In this document: positions 34,424-42,600 of the stretch, in pieces | Layout of the letters: each line of letters begins with the position of its first letter | How positions within the stretch are numbered: the first letter of the stretch is position 1 | NCBI RefSeq assembly: GCF_000737195.2 | Contig: NZ_JALM01000004.1 | Location: forward strand, 1 to 64,000 | Direction of reading: 5' to 3' | DNA from: Sciscionella sediminilitoris | GTDB taxonomy: Bacteria; Actinomycetota; Actinomycetes; Mycobacteriales; Pseudonocardiaceae | DNA length: 64,000 nt | Program-made: the position numbers and the translations under genes | The notes under the pieces: generated by a model | What the model saw: the letters and a program-made list of their open reading frames with translations, nothing else | The model's database searches: none | Told to the model about the DNA's origin: nothing

Positions 34424-35335
34424 TCACCGCGGCTGGGGTGCTGTCGACTCGAGCGCGTCCAGGAACGCGGCGGCCGCGGTCGACAGCTGGCGTTTGCTGT
34501 TCCAGTAGACGTGGATCTCGCGGACCCATCGCGGTTGCGGCAACGGTTTGGTGAGCACATCGCCGAACGCGGTGATGCTCGCGGCCATCTCGCCGAGCAG
34601 CCCGATGCCGAGCCGGGCACGCACCAGCGCGATGACCGTCGTCGGATGCGCGACATTGGTGATGCGGGCCGGTGTGATCCCGCTTTCGGCGAGCCGCTCG
34701 GTGAAATCGGTCCACCCTTCGGCGGGTGCTCCGGTGACGATCAGCGAGCGGTCCCGCAGCACCGTGGGGCTGGCGTCGACATCGGCGAGCGGATGATCCG
34801 CGGGGATGGCAAGGTGGATGCGCTCATCGAAGAGGTGCCGTGACACGACTTCCTTGTGCCGCTGGGGAATATCGGCGACACGCACGGCGAGGTCGATGTC
34901 GGATCCGGCGACCGCGTCCTCCAGCCAGCCCGGATCACCCTCGTGCAGCTCGACCGAGACGCCGGTGTGGGCCGCACGGAACCGCTTGATCAGCGGGGCG
35001 AGCAGGACCCCGCTGGCGCCGGGAAAGCTGCCCACGATGACGTTGCCCTGCAGCGCGCCTTCGAGCGACTCCACGCTGTCCATCCCGGCCCGGACCTCGG
35101 CGAGCGCGGCCCGCGCATGCGGCAGCAGCCGATGTCCGGCCTCGGTGAGATTGACGCCGCGGGCGCCGCGGTCGAACAGCCGCACGTGCAGCACCTCCTC
35201 CAGGGCGGCGATGTGCGCGCTGACCCTCGGCTGGGCGCGGCGGGTCGTGCGGGCGGCCGCGGTGAAGGTCCCCTGGTTGACCACGGCCAGGAACGAACTG
35301 AGCCAGGAGAGCTGGATGTCCTCCGGAATAGCCAT
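34424..35335 (-). CDS. LysR-family transcriptional regulator
   Basis: A 303-residue regulator: winged helix WLSSFLAVVNQGTFTAAARTT, then VSAHIAALEEVLHVRLFDRG, and a PBP2-like effector domain (NVIVGSFPGASGVLLAPLI onward). ATG 35335 is the conservative start. ATG 35347, preceded by AAGAG, would add MVFR. It is divergent from an MHS transporter and a sulfatase, which are the likely targets. An ATAA-CTC-TTAT dyad (35348-35358) sits at its own start and may mediate autorepression. Confidence 0.92.
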   Translation of the reverse strand: MAIPEDIQLSWLSSFLAVVNQGTFTAAARTTRRAQPRVSAHIAALEEVLHVRLFDRGARGVNLTEAGHRLLPHARAALAEVRAGMDSVESLEGALQGNVIVGSFPGASGVLLAPLIKRFRAAHTGVSVELHEGDPGWLEDAVAGSDIDLAVRVADIPQRHKEVVSRHLFDERIHLAIPADHPLADVDASPTVLRDRSLIVTGAPAEGWTDFTERLAESGITPARITNVAHPTTVIALVRARLGIGLLGEMAASITAFGDVLTKPLPQPRWVREIHVYWNSKRQLSTAAAAFLDALESTAPQPR

Positions 35336-35347
35336 ACGGAAAACCAT

Positions 35348-35358
35348 ATAACTCTTAT
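35348..35358. promoter_or_regulatory. Small dyad at the LysR start, candidate operator
   Basis: ATAA-CTC-TTAT is a perfect 11-bp inverted repeat in the AT-rich first bases of the 150-bp divergent gap between LysR and the transporter/sulfatase operon. Confidence 0.4.
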
Positions 35359-35484
35359 CGGAACTACGTTCTGGTCGTATCGCCTGTGCGGGACTTAGGG
35401 TTTCCCCGGGAGCTCCCACCGGTCGCGTGCAGCTTCCGGACGAGCTCTTCGTCGTATGCCATCCAAGTGTGCTGGGAGCTGCCG

Positions 35485-36798
35485 ATGTCGTCAGGGCAAA
35501 CCGTCGCGGTCGAGCGCGCACCGGCTTCGATCAGGAAAGTCGCCGGTGCCAGCCTCGCGGGCGCGACCATGGAGTGGTACGACTTCCAGCTCTACGGCTG
35601 GCTGAGCGCGCTGGTGTTCAACAAACTGTTCTTCCCCGCGAGTGATCCGGTCGTCGGAACACTGCTCGCGTTCGTCAGCTTCGGGGTCGGATTCGTGGTC
35701 CGGCCGGTCGGGGCGCTGGTGTTCGGGCACATCGGGGACCGGATCGGCCGCAAGGCGACCTTGCTGGCCACCCTGCTGCTGCTCGGCCTGCCGACGGTGC
35801 TGACCGGGCTGCTTCCCACCTACGAGACGATCGGGATCTGGGCGCCGATTCTGCTGGTGTTCTTCCGGTTGCTGCAGGGGTTCGGGCTCGGCGGCGAGTT
35901 CGGCGGCGCCGCACTGATGGTCGTGGAGCACGCACCTCAGGGCAAACGCGGATACTGGGGTACCTGGGCGTGCATGGGAAATCCCGCCGGGCAGCTGCTC
36001 TCCATCGTGGTCGTGTTCGCCTTCGTCGCGGCGCTTCCCGAACAGCAGCTACTCACCTGGGGCTGGCGGGTGCCGTATCTGCTCGGGGTCTTCATCCTGA
36101 TCGCCGGGCTGTACCTGCGGTTCAAGGTGGTGGAGACACCGGCCTTCGCGCGGATGAAGCAGTCCGGCGGTCCGGTGCGGATGCCGGTGCCCACCCTGCT
36201 GCGCCGCTACCCGCTCACCATCCTCAAGGCGTTCGGCGCCCGGGTGGCGGATGCCGGTACCTGGGCGGTGTTCATCGTGTTCGGCATCAGTTACCTCACC
36301 ACCGAGCTGCACCTGGCGAAACCGGTGGCACTGCTCGGTGTGGCACTCGCCCTGGTGCTGCAGCTGATCACGGTGCCGATCGCGGGCCGGTTCTCGGATC
36401 GCTACGGCCGGAAACCGGTGATCATGCTCGGCGCGGTGCTCGTCGGCCTCGCGGTGTTCCCCAGTTTCCTGCTGATGAACACGGCGAATCCGGTGCTGGT
36501 GTGTCTCGCGTTCCTGCTCGGTTTCCCGATCGGGGTCGGTATGGTGTTCGCCCCTTCCGGCGCGATGCTTCCCGAACTGTTCGACGCGCGGGTGCGGTTC
36601 ACCGGAACCTCGGTGGTGTTCCAGCTTTCCTCGCTCGCGGCCGGTTTCGTACCGGCGATCGCCGCCTCGCTGCTGTTGCTCGGCGGCGGAACCCCCTGGC
36701 TGGTGTGCGGGTTCGTGGTGCTGCTCGCCGTGATCACCGGAGCCTGCACCCATTTCCTGCCGGAGACCTACCGGCGTGATCTGAATGAGGAGTACTGA
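35485..36798 (+). CDS. MFS transporter, MHS family
   Basis: A 437-residue, 12-helix proton symporter. Helix 1 has the variant signature GATMEWYDFQLYGW. The A-loop is FGHIGDRIGRKATLL and helix 4-5 has RLLQGFGLGGEFGGAALMVVE. The second-half motif RFSDRYGRKPVIML is also clear. ATG 35485 follows GGGAG by 6 nt. Its stop TGA (36796-36798) is followed after 1 nt by the TTG start of the sulfatase, so the pair is one operon. The cargo is therefore probably a sulfate ester or the desulfated organic acid. Confidence 0.9.
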   Translation: MSSGQTVAVERAPASIRKVAGASLAGATMEWYDFQLYGWLSALVFNKLFFPASDPVVGTLLAFVSFGVGFVVRPVGALVFGHIGDRIGRKATLLATLLLLGLPTVLTGLLPTYETIGIWAPILLVFFRLLQGFGLGGEFGGAALMVVEHAPQGKRGYWGTWACMGNPAGQLLSIVVVFAFVAALPEQQLLTWGWRVPYLLGVFILIAGLYLRFKVVETPAFARMKQSGGPVRMPVPTLLRRYPLTILKAFGARVADAGTWAVFIVFGISYLTTELHLAKPVALLGVALALVLQLITVPIAGRFSDRYGRKPVIMLGAVLVGLAVFPSFLLMNTANPVLVCLAFLLGFPIGVGMVFAPSGAMLPELFDARVRFTGTSVVFQLSSLAAGFVPAIAASLLLLGGGTPWLVCGFVVLLAVITGACTHFLPETYRRDLNEEY

Positions 36799-36799
36799 C

Positions 36800-39040
36800 T
36801 TGGCTGGCACTGAGTTCGGCGGACACATCGGCCGCACCTACCGGGATTCCGTCCCCTGGTGGCCCCAGCCCCGGGGCCCGGAGGCGAACAGCCCGAACGT
36901 GGTGCTGTTGCTGCTCGACGACGTCGGTTTCGGCAGCCTCGGCTGCTACGGAAGCGAGATCGCCACCCCGAACATCGACCGGCTGGCCGGGCGCGGACTG
37001 CGGTACACCAACTTCCACACCACCGCCCTGTGTTCCCCCACCCGCGCCTCCCTGCTGACCGGGCGCAATCATCACTCGGTCGGCATGTCCATCATCGCCA
37101 ATGCGGACAGCGGTTTCCCCAGCAAACGCGGAGCGGTCCGGCAGGACGCGGGAACCATCGCCGAGATGCTGCGCGGCGAGGGCTATGCCACCTTCGCCAT
37201 CGGCAAATGGCACATCGCGCCCGCGGACCAGACCTCGACCGCGGGACCGTTCGACCAGTGGCCGCTCGGCCGCGGGTTCGACCGGTTCTACGGTTTCCTG
37301 GACGCGGCCACCGACCAGTTCCATCCGGAACTGACCTACGACAATCATCGCGTGGATCCGCCCGCGAAACCCGAGGACGGCTACCACCTCACCGCCGATC
37401 TGGTCGACCACGCCAATTCCTTCGTGACCGACCAGGTCTCGCTCGCCCCGGAGAAACCGTTCCTGCTGTACTTCGCCACCGGTGCGATGCATTCCCCGCA
37501 CCAGGCCCCGGAGAGCTATCTCGCCAAGTACCGCGGCGCCTACGACCACGGCTGGGACGCAGTGCGCGAAGCGAGATTGGCGCGGCAGAAGGAACTCGGT
37601 ATCGTCGCGCCGGACACCGAGCTCGCCCCGCGCAATCCCGGTGTGCCCGCCTGGGACGAGCTCCCCGCCGAGCGGCGACGGCTGTATGCCCGGTTCCAGG
37701 AGGCGTACGCGGCCTTCCTGGAGCACACCGATCATGAGCTCGGCCGGTTCCTCGATCATCTCGAGCGGCTCGGCCAGCTGGACAACACCGTTTTCGTACT
37801 GCTCTCCGACAACGGGGCGAGCCAGGAGGGCCAGCACCACGGTTCGGTCAACATGGCCACCTACGAGAACGAGGAAATCGACTCGGTCGAATACAACCAG
37901 CGATACTTCGCGGACATCGGAACCTGGCGGGTGCAGAACAACTATCCGCTCGGCTGGGCGATGACCGAGAACACCCCGCTGAAGCGGTACAAGCAGAACA
38001 CCCATGCGGGCGGAGTACGGGATCCGCTCATCATCTCCTGGCCGGACGGGATCGCCGCGCGCGGTGCGGTGCGCCATCAGTTCCACCATGTCGTCGACAT
38101 CGTGCCGACCGTCCTCGAGGTCCTCGGCATGCGCGCGCCGGAGACCGTCAACGGCGTGCCGCAGATGCCGATCCACGGCACCGGCATGCGTTATTCCTTC
38201 GAATCGGACGGACCGAGCCGCAAGCAGGTGCAGTATTTCGAGATGTTCGGCAGCCGCGCGCTGTGGCAGGACGGTTGGAAAGCGGTCGCCTACCATGCCG
38301 CGGACACCCGCTACGAGGACGACGTCTGGGAGCTCTACCACCTCGACTCGGATTTCTCCGAATGCCACGATCTCGCCGCGCGCTATCCGCAGCGATTGCG
38401 CGCCATGATCGAGGAATGGTGGACTCAGGCAGGCCGCTACGACGTCCTGCCGCTCGACGACCGCCGGTTCGCCGCGCGCCGGGCCGCGGCCAGCGCCCGC
38501 CCGGACGCGGTGCGCAGCAGGAACCGCGTCACCCTGTGGGGCGGCTGCAGCCACGTGCCGAACGGGGCCACCCCGTTCGTCCTGGACCGCTCCTACACCC
38601 TGACCGCGCACGTCGAATGCGGCCCCGAGGACGAGGGCGTACTCGTCGCCTGTGGTTCCGTCGGTGGCGGATATTCCTTCTACATCAAGGATTCCGCAAT
38701 CCATCACGACTACAACTACTACGGCGGCATCTACCGGGTCAGCGCACCGGTCGAGCTCACCACCGGTCCGCACACCTTCACCTACACGTTCCGCAAGACC
38801 GGGACACTCGCCGGTGTCGGGCGGATCCTGTCCGGGGACCGGGTACTCGCCGAGGTCGCGATGCCGGAGACCTCGCGGTATTTCATGTCCTGGGGCGGAC
38901 TGGACCTCGGCCGGGACGGCTATTCACCGGTCAGCCAGGCCTACTCCGGGGAGTTCCCGTTCACCGGAACGATCGACCGGGTCGTCTTCGATCTAGAGGA
39001 CGACACCGAACAGCTCGGTGACTACGAACCGCAGGACTGA
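36800..39040 (+). CDS. Arylsulfatase-type sulfatase (formylglycine-dependent)
   Basis: A 746-residue hydrolase of sulfate esters. Metal-binding Asp residues are in LLLLDDVGFGSLGCYG (about 36-51). The signature C-S-P-T-R has Cys78 (in TTALCSPTRASLLTGR), which must be converted to formylglycine by FGE, an enzyme not in this window. Further metal residues are in LLSDNGASQEG (about 335), and HAGGVRDP follows. About 170 C-terminal residues form a beta-rich LamG-like domain. No signal peptide is visible, so it probably acts in the cytosol on imported esters. I chose TTG 36800 because GAGGAG lies 7 nt upstream. ATG 36785 overlaps the transporter gene and lacks a ribosome site. Confidence 0.9.
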   Translation: MAGTEFGGHIGRTYRDSVPWWPQPRGPEANSPNVVLLLLDDVGFGSLGCYGSEIATPNIDRLAGRGLRYTNFHTTALCSPTRASLLTGRNHHSVGMSIIANADSGFPSKRGAVRQDAGTIAEMLRGEGYATFAIGKWHIAPADQTSTAGPFDQWPLGRGFDRFYGFLDAATDQFHPELTYDNHRVDPPAKPEDGYHLTADLVDHANSFVTDQVSLAPEKPFLLYFATGAMHSPHQAPESYLAKYRGAYDHGWDAVREARLARQKELGIVAPDTELAPRNPGVPAWDELPAERRRLYARFQEAYAAFLEHTDHELGRFLDHLERLGQLDNTVFVLLSDNGASQEGQHHGSVNMATYENEEIDSVEYNQRYFADIGTWRVQNNYPLGWAMTENTPLKRYKQNTHAGGVRDPLIISWPDGIAARGAVRHQFHHVVDIVPTVLEVLGMRAPETVNGVPQMPIHGTGMRYSFESDGPSRKQVQYFEMFGSRALWQDGWKAVAYHAADTRYEDDVWELYHLDSDFSECHDLAARYPQRLRAMIEEWWTQAGRYDVLPLDDRRFAARRAAASARPDAVRSRNRVTLWGGCSHVPNGATPFVLDRSYTLTAHVECGPEDEGVLVACGSVGGGYSFYIKDSAIHHDYNYYGGIYRVSAPVELTTGPHTFTYTFRKTGTLAGVGRILSGDRVLAEVAMPETSRYFMSWGGLDLGRDGYSPVSQAYSGEFPFTGTIDRVVFDLEDDTEQLGDYEPQD

Positions 39041-39053
39041 GGTTCCGCGCCCG

Positions 39054-39836
39054 TCACGCGGTCGCGGCGCCGAGCAGTTCCTTCGTCCGCGCGTCGGCGG
39101 GCAGGAACGTCTCCAGGTGCAGGCCTTCCAGGGTGGCGTCGGTCGCCGTGGCCAGCCGTGCCGAGGTGCTGAACAGGTGCAGTGTTCCGCTGTCCGTGGC
39201 GAGGTCGAGGGTGAGCACCGGACTCGCGGGCGCCGGGGTGCGGGGCAGCTCCGCAAGGTAGTTCGCGACTTCCGCCACCAGTTCCCGGTGCCGCGCCGCG
39301 CCGGTGCACTCGGCCCGGTACCGGAGCTGCTGATGCAGATGCGCGGCCCACTGGCCCCGGTTCACGATCCGGGAGGCGAGCCCGTCCGGGTGCAGGCTCA
39401 GCCGGATCACGTTGATCGGCGGCTCCAGCAGTTCGGCGGCGCAACCGGCGAGCAACACGTCCACGCCCGCGTTCGCGTCGACCACTTCCCAGTAGTCGTC
39501 CAGTAACAGGGCCGGATATGGCAGGTGCGCGTCGAGCAGGCCGCGCAGCCCGTCGAGCACCACCGCGTTCGCGCTGTCCCCGAGCGGCTGATCGGTGTAC
39601 CGGGGCGCGTAGCCACCGGCGAGCAGCAACTGGTTGCGTTCCCGGATCGGGATGTCGAGGTGCTCCGCCAGATGCAGCAGCATTTCCGGTGTCGGGCGGG
39701 CCTTCCCGGTCTCCACCCGGCTCAGGTGCCTCGCCGAGACCGTGGACAGTTCGGAGAGCTCCTGCTGGCTGAATCGGCGCCGTTCCCGCCAGCTGCGCAA
39801 CAACGGGCCGACGGGACGGGCAGCGGCTGCGGTCAT
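39054..39836 (-). CDS. XRE-family regulator with MmyB-like ligand-binding domain
   Basis: A 260-residue regulator. The helix-turn-helix covers about residues 9-63 (LLRSWRERRRFSQQELSELS, then SARHLSRVETGKARPTPEML). The C-terminal domain (about 95-250) has the MmyB pattern YPALLLDDYWEVVDANAG and NVIRLSLHPDGLASRIVN, a PAS-like fold reported in related proteins to bind fatty acids. It is divergent from a SnoaL-like gene across 118 bp containing a perfect dyad (39867-39889), its probable operator. Its stop is 13 bp from the sulfatase stop (convergent). Confidence 0.92.
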   Translation of the reverse strand: MTAAAARPVGPLLRSWRERRRFSQQELSELSTVSARHLSRVETGKARPTPEMLLHLAEHLDIPIRERNQLLLAGGYAPRYTDQPLGDSANAVVLDGLRGLLDAHLPYPALLLDDYWEVVDANAGVDVLLAGCAAELLEPPINVIRLSLHPDGLASRIVNRGQWAAHLHQQLRYRAECTGAARHRELVAEVANYLAELPRTPAPASPVLTLDLATDSGTLHLFSTSARLATATDATLEGLHLETFLPADARTKELLGAATA

Positions 39837-39866
39837 ACCGGGAGTCTAGGACCTCGGCGAGGGGAT

Positions 39867-39889
39867 TCCATGACTTCACAGGTCATGGA
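39867..39889. promoter_or_regulatory. Perfect dyad operator between XRE regulator and SnoaL-like gene
   Basis: TCCATGAC-N7-GTCATGGA has 8-bp arms. It is 31 bp from the XRE start and 66 bp from the SnoaL start, well placed to repress both promoters. Confidence 0.7.
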
Positions 39890-39954
39890 CCGGCTGCGCG
39901 TGGCGGGTCAATCTTGTCCCGTCAGTGACACCGAACTCCGGAAAGGACACCGTC

Positions 39955-40305
39955 ATGCAGACCGTTGTCGAGAACTACCTGGCCACCTGGAACGCCACCG
40001 GTGCGGAGCGGACGAGGCTGCTCGCCGAGCACTGGTCCCCGGAAGCCGGCTACACCGATCCGCTGGCCGAGGCCCGCGGTCACGGGGACATCGGCGCCGT
40101 CATCGAGCAGGTGCAGCAGCAGTTCCCCGATTTCGTCTTCTCCCCCGTCGGCACGGTCGACGCGCACCACAGGCAGATGCGCTTCCAGTGGGGTCTCGGC
40201 CCGCGCGGCGCGGAACCGGTCGTGATCGGCTTCGATGTGCTCGTCCTCGACGACCAGGACCGGATCGCGGATGTGCGCGGCTTCCTGGACAAGGTTCCCG
40301 GCTGA
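39955..40305 (+). CDS. SnoaL/NTF2-like fold protein
   Basis: A 116-residue protein with the NTF2-like pattern: N-terminal helices VENYLATWNATGAERTRLLAEHW, the conserved Y-x-D-P-L (GYTDPLAEARGHGDI), and C-terminal strands FQWGLGPRGAEPVVIGFDVLVLDDQDRIADVRGF. Such proteins act as small isomerases or hydrolases, or as ligand binders. The residues here do not fix the reaction. ATG 39955 has AAGGA upstream. It is divergent from an XRE/MmyB regulator that most likely controls it, an arrangement seen often in actinobacteria for small oxidative or lipid-stress genes. Confidence 0.85.
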   Translation: MQTVVENYLATWNATGAERTRLLAEHWSPEAGYTDPLAEARGHGDIGAVIEQVQQQFPDFVFSPVGTVDAHHRQMRFQWGLGPRGAEPVVIGFDVLVLDDQDRIADVRGFLDKVPG

Positions 40306-40318
40306 GCCGCCGCGTGGT

Positions 40319-41425
40319 TCACCGTGGCCCCGGCAACTCGATCAGCTCGGCCAGTTTCGTGCGTTGCTGCCCTGGAGTGCCGAAGGCCAGCTGGTCGGCC
40401 TTCGCGCGTTTGAGGTAGAGATGCGCGGGGTGTTCCCAGGTCATGCCGATCCCGCCGTGGAGCTGAATGGCTTCCTCCGCGGCGGTGACGGCGAAATCAC
40501 CGCAGTAGGCCTGGGCGATGGTGGCCGCGATCTCGCTGTCCGGGTCCCCGGCGGCGAGGGTGGCGGCGGCGTAGCGGGCGGCACTGGTGGCGCCGTCGAC
40601 CCCGGCGGCGAGATCGGCGAGGCGGTGTTTGAGCGCCTGGAACCCGCCCACGATCCGGCCGAACTGCCTGCGCTGCTTGAGATAGGCCACGGTCTCCTCG
40701 AGGCACCAGCGGGCGATGCCGACCTGTTCGGCGGCCAGCAGCGCGGTCGTGGTGCGCAGCGCGTGCCGCACGGCGGGTTCCGCCTGGCCGAGCACCAGTG
40801 TCCCCGGCGTGCCCCGCAGGGTGACATCGGCCAGCTGCCGGGTCATGTCCAGGCAGACGACCGGTTCCCTGCCCGCTTCGCCCGCGGCCACGGCGAACAG
40901 GGCCAGGCCGTCCCCGGTGGTGGCCGGTACCAGGAGCACCTCGGCTTCGAGGACACCGGCGACACTGGTGACGGTGCCGTGCAGCCGCCCGCCGTCGGCG
41001 CGCACCGGCGGCAGTTCCCCGTCCGGCGCGGTGGACAGCGCAACGGTGAGCGCCGCGGTGCACTCCCCCGCCGCCAGATCGGCGAGGAGTTCGGCGCCCG
41101 CTCGCTTCTCGGTCTCCCGGAGCGCGGTGGTCGCGAGCACGGCACTGGTCAGGAACGGCACCGGGGCGACCGCACGGCCCAGTTCCTCGAGCACCACGGC
41201 CGCCTCGCGCGCGGTGGCACCGGCCCCGCCCCGGTCCTCGGGGACCAGCAGCCCGGCAAGCCCCAGGTCCACCGCGAGGGTCTTCCACAGACCGCCGATC
41301 AGCGAGCGGTCGCCGTCGTACACGGCGGTCACCGCGGCGGTGTCGCACCGATCCGCGAGCGCATCCCGCACGGTGGCCCGCAGATCCTCCTCGATCCCGG
41401 TGTACAGCAGGTCGAGCTCGCTCAT
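40319..41425 (-). CDS. Acyl-CoA dehydrogenase, likely non-catalytic beta subunit of a heterotetramer
   Basis: A 368-residue ACAD-fold protein. Residues 210-340 carry the C-terminal helical domain (QFGRIVGGFQALKHRLADLA, then IQLHGGIGMTWEHPAHLYLKRAK). The middle beta domain is short and divergent, and the catalytic Glu motif found at the end of classical ACADs is missing. Actinobacterial sterol- and branched-chain ACADs such as FadE26/27 pair one such subunit with an active one. This gene overlaps the next ACAD by 4 nt (ATGA), which fits an alpha2beta2 partner. It is the last gene of the TetR-controlled operon. Confidence 0.85.
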   Translation of the reverse strand: MSELDLLYTGIEEDLRATVRDALADRCDTAAVTAVYDGDRSLIGGLWKTLAVDLGLAGLLVPEDRGGAGATAREAAVVLEELGRAVAPVPFLTSAVLATTALRETEKRAGAELLADLAAGECTAALTVALSTAPDGELPPVRADGGRLHGTVTSVAGVLEAEVLLVPATTGDGLALFAVAAGEAGREPVVCLDMTRQLADVTLRGTPGTLVLGQAEPAVRHALRTTTALLAAEQVGIARWCLEETVAYLKQRRQFGRIVGGFQALKHRLADLAAGVDGATSAARYAAATLAAGDPDSEIAATIAQAYCGDFAVTAAEEAIQLHGGIGMTWEHPAHLYLKRAKADQLAFGTPGQQRTKLAELIELPGPR

Positions 41426-42600
41426 TTCGCTCCGTCCTTCCAGGGCACGTCCTTGTCCACACGGGGTTCCGCGGGCAGTCCGAGTACCCGCTCGGCGACG
41501 ATGTTGCGCAGGATCTCGGATGTGCCGCCCTCGATGGAGTTCCCCTTGGCGCGCAGATACCGGTATCCGGCGTCGCGCCCGGTGAAATCGACCCGGTCGG
41601 GGCGCACCATGGTCCAGTCCGAGTAGCGCAGCCCCTGCTCGCCGAGGACTTCGAGTTCGAGCCCGGACAGCTGCTGGTTCAGCCGGGCGAACGAGAGTTT
41701 CATCGCCGCGCCTTCCGGGCCGGGCTGTCCCTGGGCGAGCTTCTGCCGCAGCCGTTCCCCGGTGAGCCGGGCGACCTCGGCCTCCACCCACAGCCGCAGC
41801 AACCGATCGTGCCGTTCCGGGGTACGGCCTTCCGGGTGCTCCCGCCAGGTTCGGGCGACGACCCCGGCCATACCGCCCTCGCGCGGTGCGGCGTGCGCCC
41901 CGATGGCCACCCGCTCGTTGTTCAGTGTCGCGGTGGCCACCTGCCAACCCTGCCCGACCTCACCGAGCCGCTGGCTGTCCGGGATGCGCACCTCGCTGAG
42001 GAATACCTCGTTGAACTCTGCCTCCCCGGTGATCTGGCGCAGCGGCCGCACATCCACCCCGGGATCGGTCATATCGCAGAGGAAGTACGTCATACCACGG
42101 TGTTTGGGCACATCCGGATCGGTGCGGGCCACCAGGATGGCGAACCGGGCGAGATGCCCGCTCGAGGTCCACACCTTCTGCCCGTTGACCACCCAGTCCG
42201 AACCGTCCGGCACCGCGCGGGTGGCCAGTGCGGCCAGGTCCGAGCCCGCTCCCGGTTCACTGAACAACTGGCACCAGATCTCCTCACCGGTCCACAGTGG
42301 ACGGAGGAAGCGGCGCTTCTGTTCCTCGGTACCGAACGCGAGAATGGTCGGCGCCGCCATGCCGAGCCCGATCCCGTTGCGCTCCGGTTGGTTGTCCGGG
42401 GCACCCGCGGCGGCGAACAGCGCGTCGGTTTCCAGCTGCCAGGCCTGCGGCAGCCCGAGTCCACCGTGACCTTCGGGAAAGGCCACCCAGGCCAGACCGG
42501 CGTCGTAGCGGGCGCGCAGGAATTCCAGCCGTTCGGTGCGCGCGGGGTCGTGCGCGGCGAGGAAGTCCCCGATCCGCGACCGCAATGCTTCGATGTTCAT
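41422..42600 (-). CDS. Acyl-CoA dehydrogenase, likely alpha subunit
   Basis: A 392-residue flavoprotein. CQLFSEPGAGSDLAALATRA (about 107-126) and the WVVNGQKVWTSSG block are FAD/substrate segments. The C-terminus has GNSIEGGTSEILRNIVAERVLGLP, where the Glu is the probable catalytic base. The missing Glu in the next gene and the 4-nt overlap suggest the two assemble together. It overlaps the upstream ACAD by 4 nt as well. The substrate is unknown, but long, branched or ring-containing acyl-CoA substrates are typical for this subtype in actinobacteria. Confidence 0.88.
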   Translation of the reverse strand: MNIEALRSRIGDFLAAHDPARTERLEFLRARYDAGLAWVAFPEGHGGLGLPQAWQLETDALFAAAGAPDNQPERNGIGLGMAAPTILAFGTEEQKRRFLRPLWTGEEIWCQLFSEPGAGSDLAALATRAVPDGSDWVVNGQKVWTSSGHLARFAILVARTDPDVPKHRGMTYFLCDMTDPGVDVRPLRQITGEAEFNEVFLSEVRIPDSQRLGEVGQGWQVATATLNNERVAIGAHAAPREGGMAGVVARTWREHPEGRTPERHDRLLRLWVEAEVARLTGERLRQKLAQGQPGPEGAAMKLSFARLNQQLSGLELEVLGEQGLRYSDWTMVRPDRVDFTGRDAGYRYLRAKGNSIEGGTSEILRNIVAERVLGLPAEPRVDKDVPWKDGAK

